Positions 1 through 7,987 of a stretch of 64,000 bases of DNA are shown here, piece after piece; the first letter of the stretch is position 1, and the number at the start of each line of letters is the position of its first letter. The position numbers were made by a program, and so were the translations under genes. Source of the DNA: JAVKSM01 sp039583705. Its GTDB lineage: Bacteria; Actinomycetota; Actinomycetes; Mycobacteriales; Pseudonocardiaceae. The notes below the pieces were generated by a model. That model saw only the letters and a program-made list of their open reading frames with translations, was not told the DNA's origin and made no database searches. The stretch covers positions 11,032-75,031 of the forward strand of contig JAVKSM010000001.1 of the NCBI GenBank assembly GCA_039583705.1. The letters run 5' to 3'.

Positions 1-220
1 CCAGCGAGACCCCCGTCACCCTGCCGACCTTGACTCCGGCGACCCGCACCTCGTCGCCGGGCACCAACCCGCCCGCCTCGCTGAACAGCGCCGTGTAGGT
101 GGTGCCGCCGCCGACGATCGGCAGATCCTGGATGGTGAAGGCCGCGAGCAGCACCAGCCCGAGCACCGTGAGGCCGACGATGCCGATCGGGATCGGGTTG
201 CGCTCCCGGAACGGCTTCAC
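1..220 (-). CDS. mceC: MceC-type MlaD/MCE lipid-transfer protein, N-terminus only
   Basis: Only the first 73 codons are in the window; the gene runs off the left edge. The GTG start at 220 overlaps the TGA of the preceding mceB gene (217-219), which fixes the start. The peptide opens with a short basic stretch, one membrane segment (about residues 11-30, IVGLTVLGLVLLAAFTI) and then the beginning of an MCE/MlaD domain with the typical G-x-V-x-G-D-E-V-R-V-A-G pattern. Mce proteins form hexameric, periplasm-spanning lipid or sterol channels driven by the YrbE/Mkl ABC core encoded upstream. As the third mce gene of the row it is called MceC by position. Confidence 0.85.
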   Translation of the reverse strand, partial: MKPFRERNPIPIGIVGLTVLGLVLLAAFTIQDLPIVGGGTTYTALFSEAGGLVPGDEVRVAGVKVGRVTGVSL

Positions 221-1239
221 GGCGCGCACCTCGGCTCGTTGGTCTGGATCGTCGGCAGGTTCACCGGGGTGCCGCCGACGCTGAAACCCCCGGTGAGGTC
301 GCAGAGGTAGAAGTTGAACCACGACCCGTAGCTGGCGGTGCGCCCCAGCGTCTCCAGCTTGACCGGCAGGTTGCCGAGGAAGTTCTCGACCAGGGCGCGG
401 TTGTCGTCGAGGGTGGTCGACACCGTGCCGAGGGCGGTGATGTCGCCCCGCAGCGGTGGGCGGGCGTCGGCGAGCAGGCTCGAGGTGGCGCCTGCGAGGT
501 CGCCGATCGAGCTGATCGCGGAGCCGATCGCCGCGCGGTCGCTGGCCAGCCCGCTGACCAACTGCTGGAGCGCCACGACCAGGGCGGAGAGCTGGGCGTC
601 ACGCTGGTTGACGGTGTCCAGCACGCTGTTGAGGTTGGTGATGAGCGAGCCGATCACCTGGTCGCGGTCGGCGATCGAGCTGGTGAGCGAGGCGGTGTGC
701 GCGAGCAGGTCGTCGATCGTCCCGCCCTCGCCCTGCAGCACCTGGATGATCTCGTAGGAGAGCTGGTTGACCTCGTCCGGGCTCAGTGCCACCAGCAGCG
801 GCTTGAAGCCGTTGAACAGCACGGTGAGGTTGAGCGCCGGGTGGGTCTGCTGCAGGGGGATCACGGCGCCCGGCTTGAGCGTGGCGCCGACCGGGCCAGG
901 ACCCTGCTCCACCGCCAGGTACCGCTGCCCGACGAGGTTGCGGTACCTGACGGTCAGATTCGTCGAGGCCGGCAGCGGCCGATCGGAGTCGACGGTGAAG
1001 CCGACCTCGGCCAGCCGCCGGTCCACGACGTCGATGCTCGTCACCTTGCCGACGGGCACGCCGGCGATCCGGACGTCGTCGCCGACGAGCAGGCCGGCCA
1101 CGTCGGTGAACCGGGCCTTGTACCCCGCGGTGCTCCGGAAATTGATGGTGGCGATGGTCGCCGCCACCAGCGCCGTGGCGATCACCGTGACCACTGTGAA
1201 TATGATCATCTTGGTGAGCGGCCCGGCGATGCTCCTCAT
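217..1239 (-). CDS. mceB: MceB-type MlaD/MCE family lipid importer subunit
   Basis: 340 residues. A single N-terminal membrane segment (about 10-32) is followed by an MCE/MlaD domain (about 36-115, with GLLVGDDVRIAGVPVGKV and a later VGQRYLAVEQG) and a helical, coiled-coil-like tail of about 200 residues. The tail ends in a Cys-containing segment (FYLCDL ... EPRCAP). This is the usual architecture of Mce channel subunits. The ATG at 1239 overlaps the mceA stop by four bases, so translation is probably coupled. An open frame continues further upstream, but that part is only a shadow of mceA. Role by family: import of lipids or sterols across the cell envelope together with MceA-F, YrbE and Mkl. 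Confidence 0.9.
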   Translation of the reverse strand: MRSIAGPLTKMIIFTVVTVIATALVAATIATINFRSTAGYKARFTDVAGLLVGDDVRIAGVPVGKVTSIDVVDRRLAEVGFTVDSDRPLPASTNLTVRYRNLVGQRYLAVEQGPGPVGATLKPGAVIPLQQTHPALNLTVLFNGFKPLLVALSPDEVNQLSYEIIQVLQGEGGTIDDLLAHTASLTSSIADRDQVIGSLITNLNSVLDTVNQRDAQLSALVVALQQLVSGLASDRAAIGSAISSIGDLAGATSSLLADARPPLRGDITALGTVSTTLDDNRALVENFLGNLPVKLETLGRTASYGSWFNFYLCDLTGGFSVGGTPVNLPTIQTNEPRCAP

Positions 1240-2570
1240 CGCAGCGTCACCTCGGTCCCGCGCAACAGCCCGCCCACCAGGAAGCTCGCCCACGAGGGCA
1301 CCTGGGCGGGGGTGCGTCCCATGCCGGGCGCGAGCAGCTCGGCGATGAGCTCCTGCTCCCCCGGCGAGTTGGCCGGGCCCAGGTCGGTGGGGTCGAACGC
1401 CTGCGGACTGGTCAACCCGGCCGGGGGACCGGCCCGGGGACCGGTCAGCGGAGCTTGCGGGCTCGTCGGCAGGACCGCGGGAGGCGGGTGGGAGCCGTCC
1501 TGGATGGGGCCGCCGGGCGGGTACTGCCGGGCCGGGCCGACGAACTGGTAGCAGCGCGGGCCCCGGTTGTCCAGGTAGCGCGGCTCGTCTCCCGGCACGT
1601 ACTTGCCGCGGTTCTGCGTGATCTCCAGGTCGATGTGCAGCCGGTCGTCGCGGAAGGCGTCGTCGACGCGCGGCACGAGGCTGGTGAGCTGTGCCAGCAC
1701 ACAGGGGAACTCGGGGCTGTAGCGGGCCAGCACCTGCAGGGTCGAGCGGCTGTCCGCCGCCAGGCCGATGATGTCGTTGCGGTTGGCCGCCAGGAAGTCC
1801 CGCAGCGTCCCGGCGGTGGTGGTCAGGCTGCGGAACGTCCGGTCGAGGTTGGCGCGCTCGTCGACGATCGTCTTGCTGGTCGTGGTGAGCTCCGACAGTG
1901 CCGCGACGAGATCGGGCGCCGCCTTGGTGTAGGTGTTGCCCAGGTCGGCCAGCCCGCTGATGTCGGCGGTGAGGTCGGGCAGCGCGGGGTTGAGCGCTCG
2001 GAGGTAGTGGTCGAGCTTGACCAGGGTGGCGCCGAGCTCGCCGCCGCGCCCGCTCAGCGCCGCCGAGATCGCACCGAGGGTCTCGGAGAGCTGTTGCGGC
2101 GCCACCGCCTGCAGCAACGGCAGCAGGTTGTCCAGCACGGTCTCCAACTGGATCGCGCTCGTCGAACGGTCCTGGGGGATGACCTGACCGGCGCTCAGGT
2201 GCTCCGGCGACGGGTTGGGCGGGACCTGCAGCGCCACGTAGCGCTCCCCGAACAGGGTCTTGGGCAGCAGCTGGGCGTCGACATTCGCCGGGATGACCGC
2301 GGCGTACTGCGGCTGGATCGCGAGGTCGAGCACCGCCCCGTTGCCCTCGCTGCGCACGTCGCGGACCTCGCCGACGATCACACCGCGGACCTTGACGTCG
2401 GACTGCGCCTGCAACTGGTTGCCGAGGTGGTCGGTGCGCAGGGTCACCGGAACCACGTCGGCGAAGGTCTTGCGGTAGATCGCGACGCACAGGCCGAGGA
2501 TCAGCGCGAACACCACGAGCATGACGAGCCCGAGCAGCCGCCGGCGCGCCGTTGCGATGCCCGCCCTCAT
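1236..2570 (-). CDS. mceA: MceA-type MlaD/MCE family lipid importer subunit
   Basis: 444 residues. A basic N-terminus and a membrane segment (LLGLVMLVVFALILGLCVAI) precede an MCE/MlaD domain (about 38-120, with SDVKVRGVIVGEV and FGERYVALQVP), then a long helical region and a Pro/Gly-rich C-terminus. The ATG at 2570 overlaps the stop of the upstream YrbE gene by four bases (2567-2570), and the stop overlaps the mceB start the same way. This places it as the first of the mce genes in a tightly coupled operon mkl-yrbEA-yrbEB-mceA-mceB-mceC. It is likely an envelope protein anchored in the inner membrane that contributes one subunit of the hexameric Mce tube. The substrate cannot be told from sequence. 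Confidence 0.9.
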   Translation of the reverse strand: MRAGIATARRRLLGLVMLVVFALILGLCVAIYRKTFADVVPVTLRTDHLGNQLQAQSDVKVRGVIVGEVRDVRSEGNGAVLDLAIQPQYAAVIPANVDAQLLPKTLFGERYVALQVPPNPSPEHLSAGQVIPQDRSTSAIQLETVLDNLLPLLQAVAPQQLSETLGAISAALSGRGGELGATLVKLDHYLRALNPALPDLTADISGLADLGNTYTKAAPDLVAALSELTTTSKTIVDERANLDRTFRSLTTTAGTLRDFLAANRNDIIGLAADSRSTLQVLARYSPEFPCVLAQLTSLVPRVDDAFRDDRLHIDLEITQNRGKYVPGDEPRYLDNRGPRCYQFVGPARQYPPGGPIQDGSHPPPAVLPTSPQAPLTGPRAGPPAGLTSPQAFDPTDLGPANSPGEQELIAELLAPGMGRTPAQVPSWASFLVGGLLRGTEVTLR

Positions 2571-3406
2571 CCGCTGATCCTCACGGTCGTCGTCGTGCCC
2601 CAGATCGCGAGGGTGAGGAACACGTCGAGGATGTTGAACACGACGAACGAGGTGCGCACCGCCCGGCCGACGGCGACCCCCACCCCGGCCGGCCCGCCGG
2701 TCGCACGGTAGCCGTAGTAGCAGTGCACGAGGATCACGGTGACGGCGAACACCAGCACCTTGCCGAAGGACCACAGGATGTCCACCGGCGGCAGGAAGAG
2801 GTTGAAGTAGTGGTCGTAGGTGCCGGTCGACTGCCCGTAGACCACCGTGACGAGGGTGCGGGAGGCCAGGTAGGAGGCCAGCAGGCCGATGACGTAGAGC
2901 GGGATCACCGCGACGAAGCCGGCGACCACCCGGGTGGTGACGAGGTACGGCAGGCTCGGCACCGCCATGACCTCGAGCGCGTCGATCTCCTCGGAGACCC
3001 GCATCGCGCCGAGCTGCGCTGTGAAGCCGGCGCCGACCGTCGCGGAGAGCCCGAGCGCCGCGACCAGCGGCGACACCTCGCGGGTGTTGAAGTAGGCCGA
3101 GAGGAAGCCGGCGAAGGCCGAGGTCCCGAGCTGGTTGAGAGCGGCGTAGCCCTGGATGCCGACGACGCCTCCGGTGAGGAAGGTCAGCGCGGCGACGACG
3201 ACGACGGTGCCGCCGATGACGGCCAGTGCTCCGCTGCCGAAGGCCACCTCGCCCAGCAGCCGAAGCACCTCCCTGAAGTAGCGGCGTAGCCCTCGGGGCA
3301 CCCACAGCAGGGCGCGGACGAAAAACGAGAGCTGGTCGCCAAGGGTGTCGAGGATGCTGAGCGGAGCGGTGACGATGCGCCGGACGCGCGCGGGGACCGT
3401 GGCCAT
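2567..3406 (-). CDS. yrbEB: MlaE/YrbE family ABC transporter permease (YrbEB)
   Basis: 279 residues with five to six hydrophobic segments and the MlaE/YrbE core: a long amphipathic N-terminal helix, then RVSEEIDALEVMAVPSLPYLVTTRVVAGFVAV, the EExDALxxM motif that contacts the ATPase. It is the second of two tandem permeases, starting with ATG at 3406 one base after the stop of YrbEA. The pair of permeases with one Mkl-type ATPase is the standard Mce importer core. It acts in the inner membrane, passing lipid from the Mce tube inward. Same operon and strand as its neighbours. Confidence 0.92.
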   Translation of the reverse strand: MATVPARVRRIVTAPLSILDTLGDQLSFFVRALLWVPRGLRRYFREVLRLLGEVAFGSGALAVIGGTVVVVAALTFLTGGVVGIQGYAALNQLGTSAFAGFLSAYFNTREVSPLVAALGLSATVGAGFTAQLGAMRVSEEIDALEVMAVPSLPYLVTTRVVAGFVAVIPLYVIGLLASYLASRTLVTVVYGQSTGTYDHYFNLFLPPVDILWSFGKVLVFAVTVILVHCYYGYRATGGPAGVGVAVGRAVRTSFVVFNILDVFLTLAIWGTTTTVRISG

Positions 3407-3407
3407 G

Positions 3408-4202
3408 TCAGGACGTCTTCGGAGGCACGATCTGCAGGTACACCGCGGTGAGCACGAAGTTGATGACGAACAGGAGCAGGAAAGTGATCACGACGGCCTG
3501 GTTCACCGCGTCTCCCACGCCCTTGGGACCGGCCGCCGGGTGCAGCCCGCGGTAGGCCGCCACGATCCCCGCCGTGAAGCCGAACAGCACCGCCTTGATC
3601 TCACTGATATAGAGGTCCGGTAGCTGTGCCAGCGCCGAGAAGCTCGCGACGTACGCGCCCGGCGTGCCCCCTTGCAGGATGACGTTGAAGTAGTAGCCGC
3701 CGGCCACGCCGACGACGGTGACCAGACCGTTGAGCAGGACTGCGACGACGATCGCGGCGAGTACCCGAGGCACGACGAGGCGCTGGATCGGGGAGACGCC
3801 GAGCACCTCCATCGCGTCGATCTCCTCGCGGATCGTCCGGGCGCCCAGGTCGGCGCAGATCGCCGAGCCGCCGGCCCCGGCGACCAGCAGCGCAGTGATC
3901 ACCGGAGCGCCCTGCTGCACGATGGCGAGGACGCTGGCCGCGCCGGTGAACGACTGGGCGCCGAACTGCCGGACGAGCGAGCCGACCTGCAGCGCGATGA
4001 CCGCGCCGAAGGAGATCGACACCAGTGCCGCCGGCAGGATCGTCACGCTCGCCAGGAACCAGCTCTGCTGGATGAGCTCGCGGAGCTGGAACGGCCGGCG
4101 GAAGGTCATCCGGACGGTGTCGAGGCCGAGGGCGAACATCCGGCCCGTCTGCCGCAGCGCGGCGACACCGGGAAAGCCCACGAGTCCCTGTCTGGGCGTC
4201 AC
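3408..4202 (-). CDS. yrbEA: MlaE/YrbE family ABC transporter permease (YrbEA)
   Basis: 264 residues. Multi-spanning membrane protein with the conserved YrbE motif TIREEIDAMEVLGVSPIQRLVVPRVLAA near the middle and several long hydrophobic stretches. The GTG start at 4202 overlaps the stop codon of the ATPase gene by four bases. It is the partner of the next permease; together they form the transmembrane part of the Mce lipid importer. The family is well known; the direction and substrate here are inferred from the family only. Confidence 0.92.
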   Translation of the reverse strand: MTPRQGLVGFPGVAALRQTGRMFALGLDTVRMTFRRPFQLRELIQQSWFLASVTILPAALVSISFGAVIALQVGSLVRQFGAQSFTGAASVLAIVQQGAPVITALLVAGAGGSAICADLGARTIREEIDAMEVLGVSPIQRLVVPRVLAAIVVAVLLNGLVTVVGVAGGYYFNVILQGGTPGAYVASFSALAQLPDLYISEIKAVLFGFTAGIVAAYRGLHPAAGPKGVGDAVNQAVVITFLLLFVINFVLTAVYLQIVPPKTS

Positions 4203-5236
4203 GGTCGGCCGTCCGGCACGCCGTGGCGCTGACGGTCCTCGTCGGCCAGCGACTCGATGATCTCCTGCTGGGCCTTGGCGGGCAACTCGTGCAGGATCCG
4301 CATCACCCGGTCTTTGCGCCGACTCACCGCCTTGCGCTCCGCACCGTCGGAGGGCGTCAACTGTGGCTCGATGCCACCCCCGGCATGTGTCGGGAGGGCA
4401 AGACCTCTGGCCTCGGCCTCCCGTGCCTCGGCCGCCATCTGTGCGGTGTCCTTCTCCTCGCTCATCCCGATCGGGCCCTGCCGCCGGCCGTGGAGGAACT
4501 GGTCCACCGCCGGCTCCTCGCTCGTGAGCAGGACCTCCCGGGGGCCGAACATCACCAGGTTGCGGCGGAACAGCATCCCGATGTTGTCGGGAAGCGTCCG
4601 CGCCGTCCCGATGTCGTGGGTGACGATGAGGAAGGTGGAGTCGGTCGCTGCGTTGAGGTCGACGATGAGTTGGTTGAGGTAGGCGGTGCGCACCGGGTCG
4701 AGGCCCGAGTCGGGCTCGTCGAACAGCACGATCTCCGGATCGAGCACCAGCGCCCGGGCCAGCCCCGCCCGCTTGCGCATCCCGCCGGAGATCTCACCGG
4801 GCAGCTTGGCCTCCGCGCCCCGCAGTCCGACCATGTCCATCTTCTCCATGACGATGGTCCTGATCTCGGACTCGGACCTGCGGGTGTGCTCGCGCAGCGG
4901 AAAGGCGATGTTGTCGAACAGGTTCATCGAGCCGAACAGGGCGCCGTCCTGGAAGAGCACCCCGAAAAGCTTGCGGATCTCGTAGAGCCGGCGCTCGCTG
5001 CAGCGCACCAGGTCGGTGTCGTGGATGACGATCGTGCCGCGCTCCGGCTTGATCAGACCGATCAGCGACTTGAGGAACACCGACTTGCCGGTGCCGGACG
5101 GGCCCAGCAGCACCGAGATCTCCCCGGGTGGCAGCGTCAGCGTCACATCCGACCAGATGTTCTGCTTCCCGAAGCTCTTCGACAGGTTCTCGACGACGAC
5201 CTCGACGCCAGCCACCTCGTGTCCCTCCGAGCCCAC
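4199..5236 (-). CDS. mkl: Mkl-type ABC transporter ATP-binding protein of the Mce system
   Basis: 345 residues. Walker A GPSGTGKS at about 45-52, Q-loop around FQDGALF (95-101), ABC signature SGGMRKR (150-156), Walker B IVLFDEP (169-175) and H-loop VTHD (about 205). This is the MlaF/Mkl family ATPase that energises YrbE/Mce importers. The C-terminal 80 residues are a charged extension typical of actinobacterial Mkl. Location right after rplL is a conserved actinobacterial feature. In many genomes mkl stands alone there, whereas here its own permeases and mce genes follow directly with 4-base overlaps. Confidence 0.93.
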   Translation of the reverse strand: MGSEGHEVAGVEVVVENLSKSFGKQNIWSDVTLTLPPGEISVLLGPSGTGKSVFLKSLIGLIKPERGTIVIHDTDLVRCSERRLYEIRKLFGVLFQDGALFGSMNLFDNIAFPLREHTRRSESEIRTIVMEKMDMVGLRGAEAKLPGEISGGMRKRAGLARALVLDPEIVLFDEPDSGLDPVRTAYLNQLIVDLNAATDSTFLIVTHDIGTARTLPDNIGMLFRRNLVMFGPREVLLTSEEPAVDQFLHGRRQGPIGMSEEKDTAQMAAEAREAEARGLALPTHAGGGIEPQLTPSDGAERKAVSRRKDRVMRILHELPAKAQQEIIESLADEDRQRHGVPDGRP

Positions 5237-5313
5237 CCCCGGCCGTCCGCGAGGACGGCCGGCACAGGTTACCCGTGCGTAGGCTCAAGGGCCCCGACGC
5301 CCCCCTCCCGGGC

Positions 5314-5703
5314 TCAGGTCAAGCTGACCTTCGCGCCGGCCTCTTCGAGCTTGGCTCTGGCGGCGTCGGCCGCGTCCTTGGCCACGTTCTCCAGGATGGG
5401 CTTGGGCGCGCTCTCGACCAGGTCCTTGGCCTCCTTGAGGCCCAACCCGGAGACGATCTCCCGGACCACCTTGATGACCTGGATCTTCTTCTCCCCCGCG
5501 GCCTCGAGGACGACAGTGAACTCGTCCTTCTCCTCGGGTGCGGGAGCGCCGTTGCCAGCGGCGGCTGGCGCGGCAGCCACCGCGACCGGCGCCGCCGCGG
5601 TGACCTCGAAGGTCTCCTCGAACTTCTTCACGAACTCCGAGAGCTCGAGCAACGTCATCTCCCTGAACGCGTCGAGCAGCTCGTCGGTGCTGAGCTTCGC
5701 CAT
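5314..5703 (-). CDS. rplL: 50S ribosomal protein L7/L12
   Basis: 129 residues, normal length. N-terminal dimerisation helices ([16 protein letters not shown]), an Ala/Pro-rich flexible hinge (about 35-56) and the conserved C-terminal domain ([10 protein letters not shown] ... [12 protein letters not shown] ... [12 protein letters not shown]). It forms the ribosomal stalk that recruits GTPase translation factors. The ATG at 5703 is preceded by a GGAAGGA ribosome binding site. It lies 88 bases after rplJ and is presumably co-transcribed with it under the L10 leader. Confidence 0.97.
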   Translation of the reverse strand: MAKLSTDELLDAFREMTLLELSEFVKKFEETFEVTAAAPVAVAAAPAAAGNGAPAPEEKDEFTVVLEAAGEKKIQVIKVVREIVSGLGLKEAKDLVESAPKPILENVAKDAADAARAKLEEAGAKVSLT

Positions 5704-5791
5704 CGTGGCGGGGTCCTTCCTTGGTTCTCGGGTTCTGGTTCTCCGGTCCTGCTTCTCCGGGCAGGGTCGGCGGGTTTCTGGATCGGTCCGA

Positions 5792-6367
5792 TCAGGTCGC
5801 CCCGGCCGGGGACTCGACGGCCGGGGACTCGACGGCCGAAACCTCGCCCGCGACGCCGGCCTGCTTGTCTCGCAGGGCCACGACGAGCCGAGCAAGCTGG
5901 GAGGCGGGCGCGGCGAACAGGCCGGCCGCCTTGGCCAGGTTGCCCTTCATGCCACCGGCCAGCCTGGTCAGCAACACCTCACGCGACTCCAGGTCGGCCA
6001 GCCGGGTGACCTCCTCGACCGTCAGCGGGCGGCCGTCCATGATACCGCCCTTGATCACCAGTTCGCGGTGGTCGCGGGCGAAGTTGCGCAGCGCCTTGGC
6101 GGCCTCGACCGCTTCACCGGTGACGAAGGCGATCGCTGTCGGGCCGGTGAGCAGGTCGCCCAGCCCAGCCACGCCGGCCTCGTCCACCGCGCGCCGCACG
6201 AGGGTGTTCTTCGCGATCCGGTACGTGGCGCCTGGGCCGAGCGCCCGGCGCAGCTCGGTGAGCGCGGTGACGGACAGGCCGCGATACTCGGTGACCATGG
6301 CGGCCGAGGAGTCGCGGAACCGGTTGGCGATCTCGGTCACTGCGGCCACCTTGTCCGGTCGGACCAC
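5792..6367 (-). CDS. rplJ: 50S ribosomal protein L10
   Basis: 191 residues. Conserved L10 features are the N-terminal [35 protein letters not shown] and [13 protein letters not shown], then the C-terminal helix that binds L7/L12. The tail contains a short [11 protein letters not shown] duplication. The start is the GTG at 6367, six bases after a strong AAGGAGG; it is followed at once by a Val codon. L10 anchors L7/L12 dimers on 23S rRNA. Expression is probably autoregulated through the leader described next. The normal upstream neighbour rplA lies 3.2 kb away because of the inserted graspetide genes. Confidence 0.97.
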   Translation of the reverse strand: MVRPDKVAAVTEIANRFRDSSAAMVTEYRGLSVTALTELRRALGPGATYRIAKNTLVRRAVDEAGVAGLGDLLTGPTAIAFVTGEAVEAAKALRNFARDHRELVIKGGIMDGRPLTVEEVTRLADLESREVLLTRLAGGMKGNLAKAAGLFAAPASQLARLVVALRDKQAGVAGEVSAVESPAVESPAGAT

Positions 6368-6374
6368 GACTCGC

Positions 6375-6580
6375 CTCCTTCCTGGGCTCGGCTGGCCGAC
6401 CGGAGACGACGAACGCCCCGGCGCAGGGCGCACGGGGCGTGTCAGACGCAGCGGTGCCGTGCGTCGCGGACTGCCTCGTCCTCCTGCGCGGGCCGCCCGC
6501 CATCCGGCGGATCCTTCGCCCGCCGCGCCCGGGAGCAACGACCCGGGCAACGACAGGGACCAGCGGTCTTCGGTGGAGCT
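6375..6580 (-). promoter_or_regulatory. Ribosomal protein L10 leader (rplJL operon)
   Basis: The untranslated region before rplJ, read on the minus strand, starts with CCGAAGACCGCTGGTC (about 6577-6562), the usual opening of actinobacterial L10 leaders. It continues through a CGCGCAGGAGGACGAGG block and ends in a GC-rich hairpin just before the rplJ ribosome binding site. In this RNA family L10(L12)4 binds the leader and represses the operon. The call rests on recognising these blocks, not on a covariance model. Extent is approximate. Confidence 0.7.
6413..6440 (-). terminator. GC-rich hairpin at the end of the L10 leader (attenuator candidate)
   Basis: On the minus strand ACGCCCCG (6440-6433) pairs perfectly with CGGGGCGT (6420-6413) around a 12-base loop. 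The hairpin is followed by TCGTCGTCT rather than a long U run. Its place in the leader, about 45 bases before the rplJ start, fits an attenuator or an L10 leader helix. Confidence 0.5.
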
Positions 6581-6869
6581 GCCGCCAGCCTACCCGCCGG
6601 CCGCCGATCCGCGCCGGCGGGTGACCGGTGGGGCCGCTGCCGCCCCAGGCCTGCCCAGCCCCGCCTGGAGGTCATCGCGTGGCCGTCGCGTTCTGCTGTG
6701 GCCAGAGCCCAGGTACGTGCTAAACCCGTTACGATGCTTCCGGAAAGTCTGACTCGTCCCGGCGCTCGTTCCTGAGGATCCGGGTGGTGGGGCCGGCGAG
6801 TTCGACGGGTTGACCTGGCCATGCGCCACAAACCGGCCAAAGATCGAGAAGGTAACGGGGGTGAGATCG

Positions 6870-7199
6870 ATGCCAGGTTTGCGGTACCGGGACGACCCAC
6901 TGGCGACGGTATCGGAGCGGTTCCCGTTGAGCTCGTCCGGGTTCAACGCCCGAGAGCAGAGCGAAACGGCATCCGGTCCACAGACGCGACCGTACGCGCT
7001 GCGTTGGCTGGTCGACATGGGCATGCCAACCGAGCCCGGATTCTACCGGTACTGCCCGGTCCGTCAGATCGCGGTGCACTGCCGAACGGGGCGGCCTCGA
7101 CCACCGCAGACCAAACTGGAATGGACCACGATCGCGAACAAAGACGGGGATGAGGGGCCGTCGAAGGACTATGGTTGGGAAACCGTCCCGGACGGCTGA
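6870..7199 (+). CDS. Graspetide precursor peptide (putative ATP-grasp target RiPP)
   Basis: 109 residues from the ATG at 6870, preceded by GGGGTGAG. The leader holds RPYALRWLVD (about 40-49), the block expected for recognition by the maturase, followed by FYRYCPVRQIAV. The C-terminal part from about residue 81 (TKLEWTTIANKDG, then DEGPSKDYGWETVPDG) is rich in Thr, Ser and Lys donors and Asp/Glu acceptors, as needed for side-chain ester or amide rings. It has two Asp-Gly pairs (D92-G93 and D108-G109), candidate aspartimide sites. The next two genes are the matching maturase and methyltransferase. A start at 6810 or 6861 is possible but has a poorer binding site. Confidence 0.8.
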   Translation: MPGLRYRDDPLATVSERFPLSSSGFNAREQSETASGPQTRPYALRWLVDMGMPTEPGFYRYCPVRQIAVHCRTGRPRPPQTKLEWTTIANKDGDEGPSKDYGWETVPDG

Positions 7200-7201
7200 C
7201 C

Positions 7202-7987
7202 GTGACGGTCCTCGTACTCGCGGCAGAGATGGACCGCACGGCCGACGCGGTCATCTTGCGCTTGGCCGAGCGTGATATCCCGGTGGTGCGGTTGGATCTG
7301 TCGTGGTTTCCCCAGCGGATGCGCCTGGACGCCGAGTTCAGCAACGGAACGTGGAGCGGCTGCCTGCGCACCGAGCACCACACCGTGGACCTGGCTGAGA
7401 TCCGAGCGGTCTGGGTGCGCACCCCGTCCTCTTTTCAGATGCCGGCCGGCATGTCCAAGGCCGAGGCGGACTTCGCCCAATCCGACCCCGGTGTGGTGCT
7501 CAAGCCGCTGAGCACTAACCTGATCTACGAGGACGGCATCTACAAGATGGGCTGGACTCGACGCCTGTCCCGGCAGGATCTCGCTGATCCACGCGGCATC
7601 GACGTGACCACGCACCTACTCCAGGACTGGGCACCCAAATGGCACGAGTGCCGGGCCGTCGTCGTCGGAGACGACCTGTTCTCGGTGGCGATCCATGCGG
7701 GGTCGTCAGACTCCTATGTCGACTGGCGTTCGGACTATCCCTCGTTGCGCTATGAAGTGATCGACCTGTGTGAGCCGGTCGCCACGAGCCTGCGCGGCGT
7801 CATGGCCGAACTCGGACTCGTCTACGGAGCATTCGACCTTGTCATCGGACCCGACCACACCACCGGCAAGGAAACCGTGACATTCCTGGAGGTCAACCCT
7901 GGCGGCCAGTACGGATTCCTGGAGACGGCCACCGGCGTGCCGATCACCGACAGCCTGGCGCGGCTGCTCGCCCGGGAGGCTTCGTGA
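7202..7987 (+). CDS. ATP-grasp ribosomal peptide maturase (graspetide ligase), internally shortened
   Basis: 261 residues from GTG 7202 (VTVLVLAAEMDRTADAV matches the family's usual opening; a TTG at 7175 would overlap the precursor). The N-terminal pre-ATP-grasp domain runs to VWVRTPSSFQMPAGMSKAEADFAQ. It then jumps straight to SDPGVVLKPLST, the second ATP-binding lysine segment. The C-terminal part with DLVIG ... VTFLEVNPGGQYGFLE (metal-binding Glu/Asn) is intact. Relatives are about 320 residues and carry some 60 residues between these two points (W-x-NHP ... KPxQL ... GLxVPxT). The deletion is in frame. The enzyme would form ester/amide crosslinks in the precursor; whether this version is active is doubtful. 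Its stop overlaps the methyltransferase start. Confidence 0.85.
   Translation: MTVLVLAAEMDRTADAVILRLAERDIPVVRLDLSWFPQRMRLDAEFSNGTWSGCLRTEHHTVDLAEIRAVWVRTPSSFQMPAGMSKAEADFAQSDPGVVLKPLSTNLIYEDGIYKMGWTRRLSRQDLADPRGIDVTTHLLQDWAPKWHECRAVVVGDDLFSVAIHAGSSDSYVDWRSDYPSLRYEVIDLCEPVATSLRGVMAELGLVYGAFDLVIGPDHTTGKETVTFLEVNPGGQYGFLETATGVPITDSLARLLAREAS

Noticed and set aside
1240..2490. Open frame extending the mceB gene upstream to a 757-codon protein
   Set aside because: The extra part is an antiphase reading of mceA, very Arg/Pro/Gly-rich. The ATG at 1239 with a 4-base overlap and the TM/MCE domain order mark the real start.
4223..6775. 850-codon plus-strand open frame opposite mkl, rplL and rplJ
   Set aside because: Antisense of well-identified genes; no family, composition typical of GC-rich shadow frames.
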